Positions 41,591 through 51,020 of a DNA stretch of 59,353 nucleotides are shown here, in pieces. A model generated the notes under the pieces. The model was not told the origin of the DNA. It did no database searches and worked only from the letters and a program-made list of their open reading frames with translations. Position 1 is the stretch's first letter; every line of letters begins with the position of its first letter. A program made the position numbers and the translations under genes. The DNA is from an uncultured Lachnospiraceae bacterium (lineage in GTDB: Bacteria; Bacillota; Clostridia; Lachnospirales; Lachnospiraceae). The stretch spans positions 1-59,353 of the forward strand of contig CAJUQJ010000023.1 in the NCBI GenBank assembly GCA_910588215.1. The letters are read 5' to 3'.

Positions 41591-44500
41591 ATTCACCAAT
41601 GTGCTGATCGATCTTGAGAATTCTGTCCTGATCTCCGGTGAGAACGGTGCGGGAAAGTCCACGCTGCTGGATGCTATCCAGTTTGTGGTGACCTGTTCCA
41701 CGAATTATTTCAATAAGGCGGCTCACGAGAACGGCAAACGGAAGCTGACCGGCTATATACGTTGCAAGACAGGACGGGAGAATCGGCCATATGAACGGAC
41801 GGGAGAAATCAGCGCCCATGTGGCTCTGGAATTCTATGAGGAGAAAAGGCAGAGATATTTTATCGTGGGAGCGGTGGTGGACTCCGCGTCAGAAGGGCAG
41901 GAGAAGACGGTGCGTTACCTGATGGACGGGGAACGGCTGGAGGACGGGCTGTTTTTTCAGGGAAAAGTACCCAAGTCTATTGCCCAGTTTCGGACCGGTA
42001 ATGGAAAGAAGATCAAGACGTGGTGTACCACGGACAAGGACGCGAAACAGATGATCAAGAACCGCTTTGGCCGTCTGGAGGATAAGTTTTTCAAGTTGAT
42101 TCCCAAGGCTATGGCTTTCCGGCCCATCGATGATATCAAGGATTTCGTCTATTCTTATGTGCTGGACGAGAAGGAAGTCAATATCGATATCCTGCGGGAG
42201 AATGTGCGAACTTACCAGGATCTGCAGCATACGCTGGATAAGATCAAGCTGAGGATGGGCAGACTGGAAAAGATCGAGGCGTTTCACAGACAGGTGGCGG
42301 ATGGCATGCATAAGGATCAGATGTATGAGTATTTTCTGGATCGGGTGGAGGTGGATATCCTGACAGAAGAGATCCGGCAGCTGGAGAGCGCCATCGTGCA
42401 TGATACCTACCGGCTGGAGCGGTGGAATAAGGAGATCGCGGAGGCGCAGAAGGAGAAGGAAGAGAGACAGGCCATCCGGGACAATCTCTATGCGGAACTT
42501 GCCAGTGACAAGGATTTTATTGCCAGAGACGAGCAGAAGAAGAAACTGTTGCTGTTGGAAGAGAGGCAGCGGCAGCTGTCCGGTGAGAGGCAGCAACTGT
42601 TCGACAGTGTCAACAAGGCGAAGGCCGAGGTCAACCGGCTTATGCAGGTGCCGGATACGGACGACTGCATCCGGGACTACGGCGTACAACTGGGAGACTT
42701 GGAGAAGTCGGTGCGGATCGATGACTTTAAGGATACTCTGCAAAAGGTCATCGCCTACAAGAATCAGATGAGCGACAAAGTGTATAAGCGGCGGGCGGAA
42801 CTGGATATGCATATCCGAGAGTTGTCCGGGCAGAAGAAAGAATGGGACTTAAAAGTAGAGAATCTGATGAAAAAGAAGCTGTCCTACCCGGAGGAGGTCA
42901 CCCGGGTGATGAATGCTATCCGTGAAGAATTCGTCCGCATCGGCAGGACACCGGAACCGAGGATCTTGTGCGAGATGCTGGAGATCACGGACGAGTCCTG
43001 GCGCAATGCGGTGGAAGGGTATCTGAACACGCAGCGGTTCTATATTCTGGTGGAGCCGGACAATTTTGATATCGCTCTTGGCACTTACGACAGGCTTCGC
43101 AGGGAGAAGAAGACTTACGGCGTGGGACTGATCAATACCCAGAACCTGGACGGGTACGATACCGCGCCGGAGGGTTCTTTGGCCACGGTGGTCGCTTCCG
43201 GCAATAAATATGCCAGGCGCTATATCAATATGGTGCTGGGAAAGGTCACCATGTGCGACCATTACAGTCATCTGAAAAAGTACAAGACGGCCATCACCAG
43301 GGAGTGTATGCGCTACCAGAACCATGTGGCAAATGCCATCAAGCCGGCCATCTTCGAGACGCCCTACATCGGCAAGAACGCTATCCGGGTGCAGCTGGAG
43401 CAGGCGAAGGTCAAGAGCCGCGAATTGGACAGTCAGGTCAAGGAGAAGCAGAACATACAGCAGAAGCTGGAAGAACTGCAAAAGCCCCTTTCTACGGAGA
43501 CGGATACCGATATCAAATACCGTGTGGATGTACTGACGGAATTGCGGAGCACAGCACAGGAGATCAAAAACTGCCGGGATAATATTGCCACGCTGGAGAA
43601 AAATTCCAATATGATCCTCAAACAGATTCAGCTGTCGGAGTTGGAGAAGATCATCCGGGAGAAGGAAGACCAGATCGCCAAAGATAACCGCCGGGTGGGC
43701 CAGACTGAGCAGAACATAGAGAACACCAAAGGAAGACTGGCTGACCAGCAGACCGCCCTGCTGGGGCGCCAGGCATGCTGTGCGGAGTTTGCCGCCAGGC
43801 ATGAGGCGGATGCAGTGCTATGGGACCGCGACTATGAGAAGCAGTTAAAGGACAGGAGCTATGTACAGTTTCAGGATAATTTTGGCCGTAGAAGAAAGGC
43901 TAACCAGACGACCATAGCCAAGTGCACGGAGTCTATGACAAACGCCATGGTGGAATATAAGACGGCCCATGATTTCGGTGCGGCGGCCACACTGGAAGGA
44001 TATCCGGATTTTGAGGCGGAGTATGTCAAATTGAAGAATTCGGAACTGCTCAGCTATGAGGAGAAGGTGGAGAGTGCGAGACAGTCCGCCGAGGAAGAAT
44101 TCAGAGAGCAGTTCCTGGCCAAACTGCAGGAAAATATGAAAAATGCCCAAACAGAATTTAAGGAACTGAATCGGGCGCTGAAGGATATCCGTTTCAGCAA
44201 TGAGAAGTACGAATTCTTGTTTATGCCCAGCAAGCGGTACCGCCATTATTATGAAATGATCATGGACGACTTTAATGCCGTGCAGGGAGAGTCTATTTTC
44301 AGCGGCCTTTTCCATGAGAACCACAAAGAAGTGATCGATGAATTGTTTGAACGTCTGGCATTGGACAATGAGAACAGCGCCAAGGCACTTGATGAGTTCA
44401 CGGATTACAGGACATATATGGACTATGATATCCGCATCCTGCACAGCGACGACAACTATTCGCTGTACTCTAAGGTGTGTGAGGAAAAGAGCGGTGGGGA

Positions 44501-44792
44501 GACGCAGACGCCCTTCTATGTGACCGTGGCGGCCTCTTTTGTGCAGCTGTACCGCAACGGGATCGGCGGCGAGGCGGTGGGACTCGTGATGTTCGATGAG
44601 GCTTTCAATAATATGGACGACGAGCGGATCGGCGGGGTACTGGAATTTTTACGCAGACTGCCGCTGCAGATCCTGATCGCGGCACCGCCGGATAAGATCC
44701 AGTATATCAGTCCTTTTGTGGAGGAGACGCTGTTAGTGATGACCGATGAGAAGGTGAGCTTCGCGGAAAGGTATTACAATGGTACAGTATGA
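41550..44792 (+). CDS. jetC: Wadjet SMC-like ATPase JetC
   Basis: Start taken at ATG 41550 (MKKLTRVKLINWHRF), with GGCGGAAAG upstream; an earlier ATG at 41511 lies deeper in jetB. 1080 residues. Walker A is SGENGAGKSTLLDAIQ near residue 35. Long heptad-rich coiled coils follow (about 220-420 and 610-830), interrupted by a hinge-like globular part near 480-600 (RFYILVEPDNFDIALGTYDR). The signature KSGGETQTPFYVTVAASF and Walker B VGLVMFDEAFNNMDDERI are near the C-terminus. This is the SbcC/MukB-like motor that extrudes DNA. It overlaps jetD by 14 bases. Confidence 0.93.
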   Translation: MKKLTRVKLINWHRFTNVLIDLENSVLISGENGAGKSTLLDAIQFVVTCSTNYFNKAAHENGKRKLTGYIRCKTGRENRPYERTGEISAHVALEFYEEKRQRYFIVGAVVDSASEGQEKTVRYLMDGERLEDGLFFQGKVPKSIAQFRTGNGKKIKTWCTTDKDAKQMIKNRFGRLEDKFFKLIPKAMAFRPIDDIKDFVYSYVLDEKEVNIDILRENVRTYQDLQHTLDKIKLRMGRLEKIEAFHRQVADGMHKDQMYEYFLDRVEVDILTEEIRQLESAIVHDTYRLERWNKEIAEAQKEKEERQAIRDNLYAELASDKDFIARDEQKKKLLLLEERQRQLSGERQQLFDSVNKAKAEVNRLMQVPDTDDCIRDYGVQLGDLEKSVRIDDFKDTLQKVIAYKNQMSDKVYKRRAELDMHIRELSGQKKEWDLKVENLMKKKLSYPEEVTRVMNAIREEFVRIGRTPEPRILCEMLEITDESWRNAVEGYLNTQRFYILVEPDNFDIALGTYDRLRREKKTYGVGLINTQNLDGYDTAPEGSLATVVASGNKYARRYINMVLGKVTMCDHYSHLKKYKTAITRECMRYQNHVANAIKPAIFETPYIGKNAIRVQLEQAKVKSRELDSQVKEKQNIQQKLEELQKPLSTETDTDIKYRVDVLTELRSTAQEIKNCRDNIATLEKNSNMILKQIQLSELEKIIREKEDQIAKDNRRVGQTEQNIENTKGRLADQQTALLGRQACCAEFAARHEADAVLWDRDYEKQLKDRSYVQFQDNFGRRRKANQTTIAKCTESMTNAMVEYKTAHDFGAAATLEGYPDFEAEYVKLKNSELLSYEEKVESARQSAEEEFREQFLAKLQENMKNAQTEFKELNRALKDIRFSNEKYEFLFMPSKRYRHYYEMIMDDFNAVQGESIFSGLFHENHKEVIDELFERLALDNENSAKALDEFTDYRTYMDYDIRILHSDDNYSLYSKVCEEKSGGETQTPFYVTVAASFVQLYRNGIGGEAVGLVMFDEAFNNMDDERIGGVLEFLRRLPLQILIAAPPDKIQYISPFVEETLLVMTDEKVSFAERYYNGTV

Positions 44793-46011
44793 CAGAGTGA
44801 TCTTGAACAGGCTGCTGGATACTTATGAGTCCAGCCTGCTCTCCACGGGAGAGAACAGAAGGAATATACATATCGAGTTCCGATTTACGAAAAAGGCATT
44901 GCCGGCTTACTTTGACGAGAGCTCTTCGGAATATGAGCGGATTCACTTTTTCATGGAAAGTCTGGAAGAAAAGCAGCTGCTGCGGATCTGCTGGCAGGGA
45001 AAGCGTAAGGGGCATATTATCGCTAAAGTGCAGCTGCATATGGAAAAGCTGGAGGAAGCTTACGCCTATGTGCACCGAGTGCCAAAGAATGATATGACGG
45101 CAGGGCACAGACAGCTTTTGGAGGAATGCCTTGCGGAAGGGCCGACACCGGTCTGCCGGGCTTTTGCGGCGTATTTGCTGGAGCGTCTTGCGGCGCACAA
45201 GTCCGTGAAGGAGTTCATCCGATTGGAGGATATGGAATCTACAAGGCGGCTGCTTTGCACGATACAGGCCATCGAGAGCAATAAAGAGCAGTTGTATGTC
45301 AGAGAGTTTTCCATCCGGCATTTTCAGGATTCCAAGGCTTTCGAGAATATGGCAGGCAAAGTTGCGCATGTATTCAGACGGTTTAAGGCTGGGTGCGGGG
45401 AGGGGATGCAGGAGATTCTGGCGGAATATGGAATCTATCATACGCCCAACTATGTCTATCTGAAAGGCTATGTGTCGCTCAAGGTGGGAGAAGAGAGCAT
45501 CGATCTGTCGGTGTTAAAACAGGGACTTGGCGTTTCCGGGGAGGATATCGGCAGGATACGGTTCGAGAATACGGCAGGCGTGAAGCAGGTGATCACCATT
45601 GAAAATCTGACTACCTATTTCCGGTGGCAGGCCAGGGACAGCCTGCTGTTATATCTGGGTGGCTATCATAACAGCATCCGCCGGGCGCTGCTCATGGAAC
45701 TCTATGCGGCCTGTCCTCTGGCATCCTATTATCATTTCGGGGACATTGACGCAGGCGGGTTCGAGATCTACCGCGATCTGAGGGAGAAGACGGGCATTCC
45801 CTTCCGGATGTACAGGATGGATCTGAAGACGCTGCGGGCTTATGAAAACTACGGCAGGCCGTTGACGGAGAATGATAGGAAACGTCTGCAAGAGATGCGC
45901 GGCAGGGAAGAACTCGGTGAGGTGATCGCGTATATGTTGGAACATGATGTGAAATTAGAGCAGGAGTGTATCTTTCAAACAACAAATGAGTTGACCGGCA
46001 TGGTTCACTAA
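44779..46011 (+). CDS. jetD: Wadjet nuclease JetD (DUF3322/DUF2220, toprim)
   Basis: 410 residues. The N-terminal half binds its partners (DUF3322 type). The C-terminal half is a topoisomerase-VI-like toprim domain with acidic residues in ITIENLTTYF (Glu) and YYHFGDIDAGGFEIYRDL (Asp-x-Asp), and a final PLTENDRKRLQEM. JetD is the subunit that cleaves plasmid DNA. It starts 14 bases inside jetC, so all four genes are translationally linked. It is convergent with the YesM-like kinase gene. Confidence 0.92.
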   Translation: MVQYDRVILNRLLDTYESSLLSTGENRRNIHIEFRFTKKALPAYFDESSSEYERIHFFMESLEEKQLLRICWQGKRKGHIIAKVQLHMEKLEEAYAYVHRVPKNDMTAGHRQLLEECLAEGPTPVCRAFAAYLLERLAAHKSVKEFIRLEDMESTRRLLCTIQAIESNKEQLYVREFSIRHFQDSKAFENMAGKVAHVFRRFKAGCGEGMQEILAEYGIYHTPNYVYLKGYVSLKVGEESIDLSVLKQGLGVSGEDIGRIRFENTAGVKQVITIENLTTYFRWQARDSLLLYLGGYHNSIRRALLMELYAACPLASYYHFGDIDAGGFEIYRDLREKTGIPFRMYRMDLKTLRAYENYGRPLTENDRKRLQEMRGREELGEVIAYMLEHDVKLEQECIFQTTNELTGMVH

Positions 46012-46040
46012 ATAAAATACAGAAACCATCAACCACCAGA

Positions 46041-46075
46041 CCCGGAAGAGAGTGCAGAAAACTCTCTTACCGGGG
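46041..46075 (+). terminator. Hairpin after the Wadjet operon
   Basis: CCCGG and GAGAGT (46041-46053) pair with ACTCTC and CCGGG (46061-46074). It lies 30 bases after the jetD stop, without a U-tract. Confidence 0.4.
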
Positions 46076-46086
46076 AGCGATCCGTA

Positions 46087-46124
46087 GGCATCAGGGGGCA
46101 AAAAACCTTTTGACCCCGGCATCA
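46087..46124. repeat. 24-bp near-palindrome between 7-bp direct repeats
   Basis: GGCATCA (46087-46093 and 46118-46124) brackets a stem of GGGGGCAAAA with TTTTGACCCC (46094-46117, AACC loop). The right copy contains the stop codon of the YesM-like kinase gene. It may act as a terminator for either side. The direct repeats also suit a small inserted element. Confidence 0.5.
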
Positions 46125-47840
46125 TGAGATGATTATACCATGAATGCACAAATCTCCGATCTTAAGAAGGACATAAGTTCCCATACCCTTTGTGCTGTGG
46201 AACGTAAGCCCGTATTCTTCGCCATAATATAATTGGATTCTTTGGTGCACATTTTTGACACCATATCCTTTGCTGTCTTTGGTCAGAATCTGACTGCATT
46301 CTTCATCAGACATTCCGCATCCGTTATCCATGATCTTGAAAACAATATCCTTTTCTTCCCGATAACACGAAATGGACAGGATTGCTTTGCCGGGAAGTTC
46401 CTGGTGGTCGAGACCGTGCAGGATGGCATTTTCTGCAAGAGGCTGGATCAGCAGATTCGGTATCGGATAGTCCAGCACACTGTCGTCAATATCATATACC
46501 ACATCAAAAGAGTGGGAATGCATCATCTGCTGGATGGAGATATAAGATTTTGTATTTTCCAATTCAGATGCGATCGTAGTGATCTGCTGACCTTTATTCA
46601 GCATGGTTCTGTAAAATGTTGAGAGCAGCCTTGCCATTTGGCTGATATCGTTTTGCCCGGCGATGATTGCCTTGCTGTTGATCAGGGAAAGGCTGTTATA
46701 TAAAAAGTGGGGGTTGATCTGGGATTGGAGTATTTCAAGCTCGTATTTCTGCTGCCTGATTTTGGAGAGAAGGACTTCATTTACCAGATTGTTTAACGTA
46801 TCTACCATTTGTTTAAAAGAAGAAATCAGGTGTCCGACTTCATCGCTACTGTCGGAGGCAATGTCAATTTTATAATTTCCCTGTTCGACCTGTTCCATGC
46901 AGGAAGAAAGCGCTTCAATCGGTGAGACAACGATTTTTGATAACAGGGTGCTTGTCAGAACTATTAAGGCAACGCATAGCAGGATCATGGCCAAAACAAT
47001 ATAAGTGATGTTTATGGCAGATGCGGATATAAAACTGGCAGGTCTGTAGAGAAAAGCAGTCCAGTCAAAGTTTGATAATGAATCAGTTTCAGTAATGTAC
47101 CCGGGAAGCCCGGCATCAAGGAGAACTTCAGGTGAAATTTCAGAGACAGAATAATTTTCGGCTAAATCTGTATACTGGTACATTACTTCACCGGCAGAGT
47201 CTGTAAGCAGGAACCCGTAATTGTCACTAAAAAGATTCTTTGCAGGAAGCATGGCGGACTGAAAGTCAATCGTCATGCAGATAATACTGGTGTAGGGTAC
47301 ATAGCTATAGTGCATCTGGCAGAGCAGATACATGGTCTGTCCGTCCGGAGATAAGGAAAAAAACGGTGCGGTGGTGCTGCAAGCCTGTTCAAACCATATT
47401 TTATCCTGTGCATCCGTGAGCGGCCGAAGGACATTACCGTGAGGATGAATGGAAGTATCTGTATAAATGGTGATTGCAGTGATGTCCGCTTCAAGAGAAC
47501 GGATCGTCAGGAATAAGGGATCAATGGTATCCCGGTATGTTAAATACATATCAAAATTAGAATCATATTTCCGGGCAAGGGCAAGACGTATATTTTCATT
47601 CCAGGTAATCAGGTTCATGATGGAAAGATAGGATTCTATTTTATGATCCAACTGCATGACCTCCTGATGAAGGGTTTCCTGAAGGGCGGTCTTTTCACGT
47701 TCGATCAGAAGGGAGCGCATCCTTGTGTAGGAAAACAGTCCTAATAGTGAGATGGGGATCAGACTTATGACTACGCTGATCCCGATGATCTTTTTTTGAA
47801 ATTTCAAGTTGTGGAATTGCTGTCTTAATTTCTTAACCAT
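46122..47840 (-). CDS. YesM-type sensor histidine kinase
   Basis: 572 residues. A membrane helix at about 18-38 (IIGISVVISLIPISLLGLF), an extracellular Cache-like sensor of about 240 residues, a second helix near 283-305 and HAMP (VVSPIEALSSCMEQVEQGNY). The His_kinase block INPHFLYNSLSLINSKAI holds the phospho-acceptor His near 393. The ATPase has PLAENAILHGLD (N box) and IMDNGCGMSDEE (G1). Such kinases sense extracellular carbohydrates and signal to YesN-type regulators. It is downstream of its regulator gene by ten bases, on the minus strand, and convergent with jetD. Confidence 0.93.
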   Translation of the reverse strand: MVKKLRQQFHNLKFQKKIIGISVVISLIPISLLGLFSYTRMRSLLIEREKTALQETLHQEVMQLDHKIESYLSIMNLITWNENIRLALARKYDSNFDMYLTYRDTIDPLFLTIRSLEADITAITIYTDTSIHPHGNVLRPLTDAQDKIWFEQACSTTAPFFSLSPDGQTMYLLCQMHYSYVPYTSIICMTIDFQSAMLPAKNLFSDNYGFLLTDSAGEVMYQYTDLAENYSVSEISPEVLLDAGLPGYITETDSLSNFDWTAFLYRPASFISASAINITYIVLAMILLCVALIVLTSTLLSKIVVSPIEALSSCMEQVEQGNYKIDIASDSSDEVGHLISSFKQMVDTLNNLVNEVLLSKIRQQKYELEILQSQINPHFLYNSLSLINSKAIIAGQNDISQMARLLSTFYRTMLNKGQQITTIASELENTKSYISIQQMMHSHSFDVVYDIDDSVLDYPIPNLLIQPLAENAILHGLDHQELPGKAILSISCYREEKDIVFKIMDNGCGMSDEECSQILTKDSKGYGVKNVHQRIQLYYGEEYGLTFHSTKGMGTYVLLKIGDLCIHGIIIS

Positions 47841-47850
47841 AAGCGTCCTT

Positions 47851-48963
47851 TCATAAGCTTGTGTCTCTCTGGCGGAAGCGTTCCGGCGTTGCTCCGAACA
47901 TCTTTTGAAAACTTTTGCAAAAATAGGAAGTATTAGGATAGCCTACAGCCTGGCTGATATCACTGACTTTCATGTTTGTGTTCAATAACAGCTCCTGCGC
48001 TTTTTCCATCCGGATCTGTTTGATATATCGGTTCAAGGTGCAGCCAGTGACCTGTGCAAATACATTGCTCAGGTAATTTGGGTTCAGGTATACCAGATCC
48101 GCCAGTGAATTTAAGGTGATATCCTCATGATAATGCAGGCGGATATACTGTTCCACTTGATAGATGGCATAATTGGAGGTATTCTGCTCTTGTTCAAATA
48201 TATTTATAACAAGATCCAGATAGTGCTCTATCATTTTTATAATGTCAGAGAAGCGGCGGAAACTGTAGATTTCTTTTACAGCATTCTGCAGGTCTTCGTC
48301 GGTCTGTACAGGCAGGGCGCTGATCAGCATTTTGAGCAGTGTGGTGCATACATGGCGGATATAAATATGGGAAAGCTTCGGAACATCAGTATATTTGTCT
48401 AAGAGCGTATGTACCTGTTCTGACAGGTGCGCTGCCTGCTTCATTCTAATAGAGGATTCAATATCATGAAGCAGAAGGTTTGTATCCTCGTCAATGGAAG
48501 TGGGGCTTGAGTCTTTAATCGGCATATTGTGGGCGATATCATGGAAATGCTCTTCAATATACTTTTCTGATTTGGAAAATTCTATTTTTCGGGAGTTCAG
48601 ACGGTCTACGATTTCCGTTAATAATTTATGAAATTCATTCGGATCAACAGGCTTTAAAATATAATTCACAGCTTTTAAGGACAGGGCGGCTTTAACATAG
48701 GAAAAATCATCATAACCACTGAAGAACAATACTTCAATATCGGGATTCTTCTCCTTCACCTGGCTGACAAGCTCAATGCCATTCAGGAAAGGCATTTGGA
48801 TATCTGATAATAGAACATCTACATGCTTGTCTGTCAGTAACAGCAAAGCCTCGCGCCCGTTTTTGGCTTCCAGTATATGGAAGGTATTCTTAAATTCATT
48901 TAGTAAGAAGCGGATAAGGGTGCGTTCATCTGTTTCATCATCTGCAATTAAAAGCGTATACAT
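47851..48963 (-). CDS. YesN-type response regulator (receiver plus AraC helix-turn-helix)
   Basis: Start at the ATG ending at 48963 (MYTLLIADDETDERTLIRF), with AAAGGA upstream. 370 residues. The receiver domain carries Asp-Asp near the start, the acceptor Asp in HVDVLLSDIQMPFLNG and Lys in YILKPVDPNEF. A helical linker follows, then an AraC domain at about 270-370 (ITLNSLADLVYLNPNYLSNV; VSDISQAVGYPNTSYFCKSF). Divergent from the sugar-binding protein gene. A pair of 12-bp direct repeats in the shared region is a candidate binding site. Confidence 0.93.
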   Translation of the reverse strand: MYTLLIADDETDERTLIRFLLNEFKNTFHILEAKNGREALLLLTDKHVDVLLSDIQMPFLNGIELVSQVKEKNPDIEVLFFSGYDDFSYVKAALSLKAVNYILKPVDPNEFHKLLTEIVDRLNSRKIEFSKSEKYIEEHFHDIAHNMPIKDSSPTSIDEDTNLLLHDIESSIRMKQAAHLSEQVHTLLDKYTDVPKLSHIYIRHVCTTLLKMLISALPVQTDEDLQNAVKEIYSFRRFSDIIKMIEHYLDLVINIFEQEQNTSNYAIYQVEQYIRLHYHEDITLNSLADLVYLNPNYLSNVFAQVTGCTLNRYIKQIRMEKAQELLLNTNMKVSDISQAVGYPNTSYFCKSFQKMFGATPERFRQRDTSL

Positions 48964-49062
48964 AAGACAGCCTGTTCCTTTCTGTTGGGCGATATCACTG
49001 CCCTTTTCAGATATTTTACCATAGCGGATATCAAGGAACAATCAGGGAAAATCAACAACTGT

Positions 49063-49094
49063 AAAATGTTATATGAATGTGAAAAATGTTATAT
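49063..49094 (+). promoter_or_regulatory. Direct-repeat operator, candidate YesN-type binding site
   Basis: AAAATGTTATAT occurs at 49063-49074 and again at 49083-49094, exactly 20 bases apart, about two helical turns. This spacing suits a dimer of an AraC-type DNA-binding domain bound on one face. It lies between the divergent regulator and transporter genes. Confidence 0.55.
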
Positions 49095-49191
49095 TTACTT
49101 GTACAGGTGCGAAAATATATACTGAATATACAAACGTTGCAACGTACAAATAAGTTTTTTATGAAATAAATTGTTTATGGAGGATACAGGG

Positions 49192-50883
49192 ATGAAGAGA
49201 AGTTTTTTGACTAAACTGACAGGTATGGCAGTAGCGGTTTCATTTTTAGCAGCGGCAACAGCATGTTCTTCACAGGATGCGTCATCAAATGCCGACAGTC
49301 AGGGAAATGCTCCCACATCATCGGAGATCGATAATGAGGCCGGTACGATCAAAGTGTCAATGGGCAGGCAGACACTACAGAATGTTACATTTCCGGACGG
49401 AGATACTTATGAAGATAATGCTTACATCAGAATGGCGGAGAAAAAGTTAAACATAGATATTACCGATGAATTTGAAGCAAACGGAGATGATTATGACAGA
49501 CAGGTCTCCCTGGCATTATCGGCAGGGGATATACCGGATATGATGAAAGTGGGAACGCTTGATGAGGTGCAGGAGTTATATGAGAATGATCTGATCGCAG
49601 ACCTGACAGGGGTTTATGAGGAATATGCAAGTGATTACCTCAAGGCGGTGTATGATTCTTACGACGGAAGGGCAATGGATAATGTAACGTTTGACGGAAT
49701 GATGATGGCGCTGCCCGGAACTAATACGGATTCAGGTCCAAGCATCGTATGGATCCGGAGTGATTGGATGGAACAGCTTGGAGTGAAACTTGATGAGGAT
49801 CAGGACGGTTGTATCACGATAGAAGATGTGGAAACAGTGGCAAAGGAGTTTATGGAGAAAAATCCTGAAAATGCAGAAAATGTGGTGGGTGTTGCATTTG
49901 CACCGTGGTTGACGAATGGTGATCCGGACGGTACATTCAGCATGAATTCTATCGCATATGCATTAGGCGCATTTCCCAAAACGTGGATGGAGAAGGATGG
50001 AAAAGTGACTTATGGATCTACTTCCGAAGAAATGAAACAAGCGCTTGCGGTAGCTTCCGGATGGTTTCAGGAGGGAATCCTTGATCCCCAGGTGGGAACA
50101 AGGACATGGGATGATATCACAGCGCTTCTGGCAAACGGACAGTGTGGGATCACCTTTGGAACGTGGCATATTCCTGACTGGCTTCTGAATAATGTGTATG
50201 CACTTAACGGTAATGCAACATTTGAGGCGTATGCTCTGGCGGACGCAAATGGGAAAGTAAACTGTAAACATAATAATGCCACAGCAGGGTATATCGTTGT
50301 GAGCAAGGATTTTGAGCACCCCGAAACAGCAATACAGATTGCAAATCTTTTTTATGATGAACTTGTAAATTCCAAAGAGCTTTTAGAGGAATATCCTGAA
50401 GTGGCTTCTTATGTGGCAAATGGCGTGGATGGTTCAAGCAGACCGTTTAACATTGAAGTAAATTCTTACACATCACTGTTGGATGATTATGCTGATCTGG
50501 AAAGATGTCTAAGCGGTGAGATTACCGTTGAAGAGGTGAGGACTTCCGAGCAGCGTTCCAATGCAACCAGTATTTCAGCATATTTAGAAGGGAACGGGGA
50601 TGCAACCGGATGGTCAAAGTACCATTCAAGGTCAAAAGGTGTGGAGCTGATTCAGTCTTTAACGGAGAACGACCTATTTAGCTGGCTGACACCTGTTTTC
50701 CCTCAGACAACCCCTACAATGGAAACGAACCTTGCCAATCTGGAAAAACTGGAAGAGGAGACCTTTATTAAGATCGTAACAGGTGATATTGATGTAGAGA
50801 GCGGTTTTGAGCAGTTTGTGGCAGATTGGAACAAACAGGGCGGAGAGCAGATATTAAACGAAATTGCGGAGCAATTACAGTAA
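49192..50883 (+). CDS. Extracellular solute-binding lipoprotein of a sugar ABC transporter
   Basis: Start at ATG 49192 behind TTATGGAGGATACAGGG. 563 residues. The signal peptide ends at a lipobox with Cys25 (LAAATACSS), followed by a Ser/Asn-rich linker. The mature part is an LplA-like oligosaccharide-binding protein (IPDMMKVGTLDEVQELYEND; MMALPGTNTDSGPSIVWIRS). An EF-hand-like loop DEDQDGCITIED (about 203-214) follows the W-I-R-S-D-W segment. First gene of an operon with two permeases and a GH66 enzyme. Given that enzyme, the ligand may be an isomalto- or dextran-type oligosaccharide (inference). Confidence 0.9.
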   Translation: MKRSFLTKLTGMAVAVSFLAAATACSSQDASSNADSQGNAPTSSEIDNEAGTIKVSMGRQTLQNVTFPDGDTYEDNAYIRMAEKKLNIDITDEFEANGDDYDRQVSLALSAGDIPDMMKVGTLDEVQELYENDLIADLTGVYEEYASDYLKAVYDSYDGRAMDNVTFDGMMMALPGTNTDSGPSIVWIRSDWMEQLGVKLDEDQDGCITIEDVETVAKEFMEKNPENAENVVGVAFAPWLTNGDPDGTFSMNSIAYALGAFPKTWMEKDGKVTYGSTSEEMKQALAVASGWFQEGILDPQVGTRTWDDITALLANGQCGITFGTWHIPDWLLNNVYALNGNATFEAYALADANGKVNCKHNNATAGYIVVSKDFEHPETAIQIANLFYDELVNSKELLEEYPEVASYVANGVDGSSRPFNIEVNSYTSLLDDYADLERCLSGEITVEEVRTSEQRSNATSISAYLEGNGDATGWSKYHSRSKGVELIQSLTENDLFSWLTPVFPQTTPTMETNLANLEKLEEETFIKIVTGDIDVESGFEQFVADWNKQGGEQILNEIAEQLQ

Positions 50884-50940
50884 ACTTACATCATGCTTAG
50901 TCTGCCGTCGGACGGACTGGTTTATAGAGCGACAAGTGAC

Positions 50941-50971
50941 AGCCATGCCCTCACACTGCTGCGGCATGGCT
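50941..50971 (+). promoter_or_regulatory. Hairpin between the binding-protein and permease genes
   Basis: AGCCATGCC (50941-50949) pairs with GGCATGGCT (50963-50971). Only GTATTAAAC follows, so it is not a strong terminator. A stem at this place often stabilises the binding-protein mRNA so that more of it is made than of the permeases (inference). Confidence 0.5.
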
Positions 50972-51020
50972 GTATTAAACTCTAAAATATAATGTGTATA
51001 TAGAAGAATGGAGATTTCTT

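Noticed and set aside
42849..43802. 317-codon minus-strand frame opposite jetC
   Set aside because: Shadow of the coiled-coil region of JetC; it reads as leucine- and histidine-rich nonsense.
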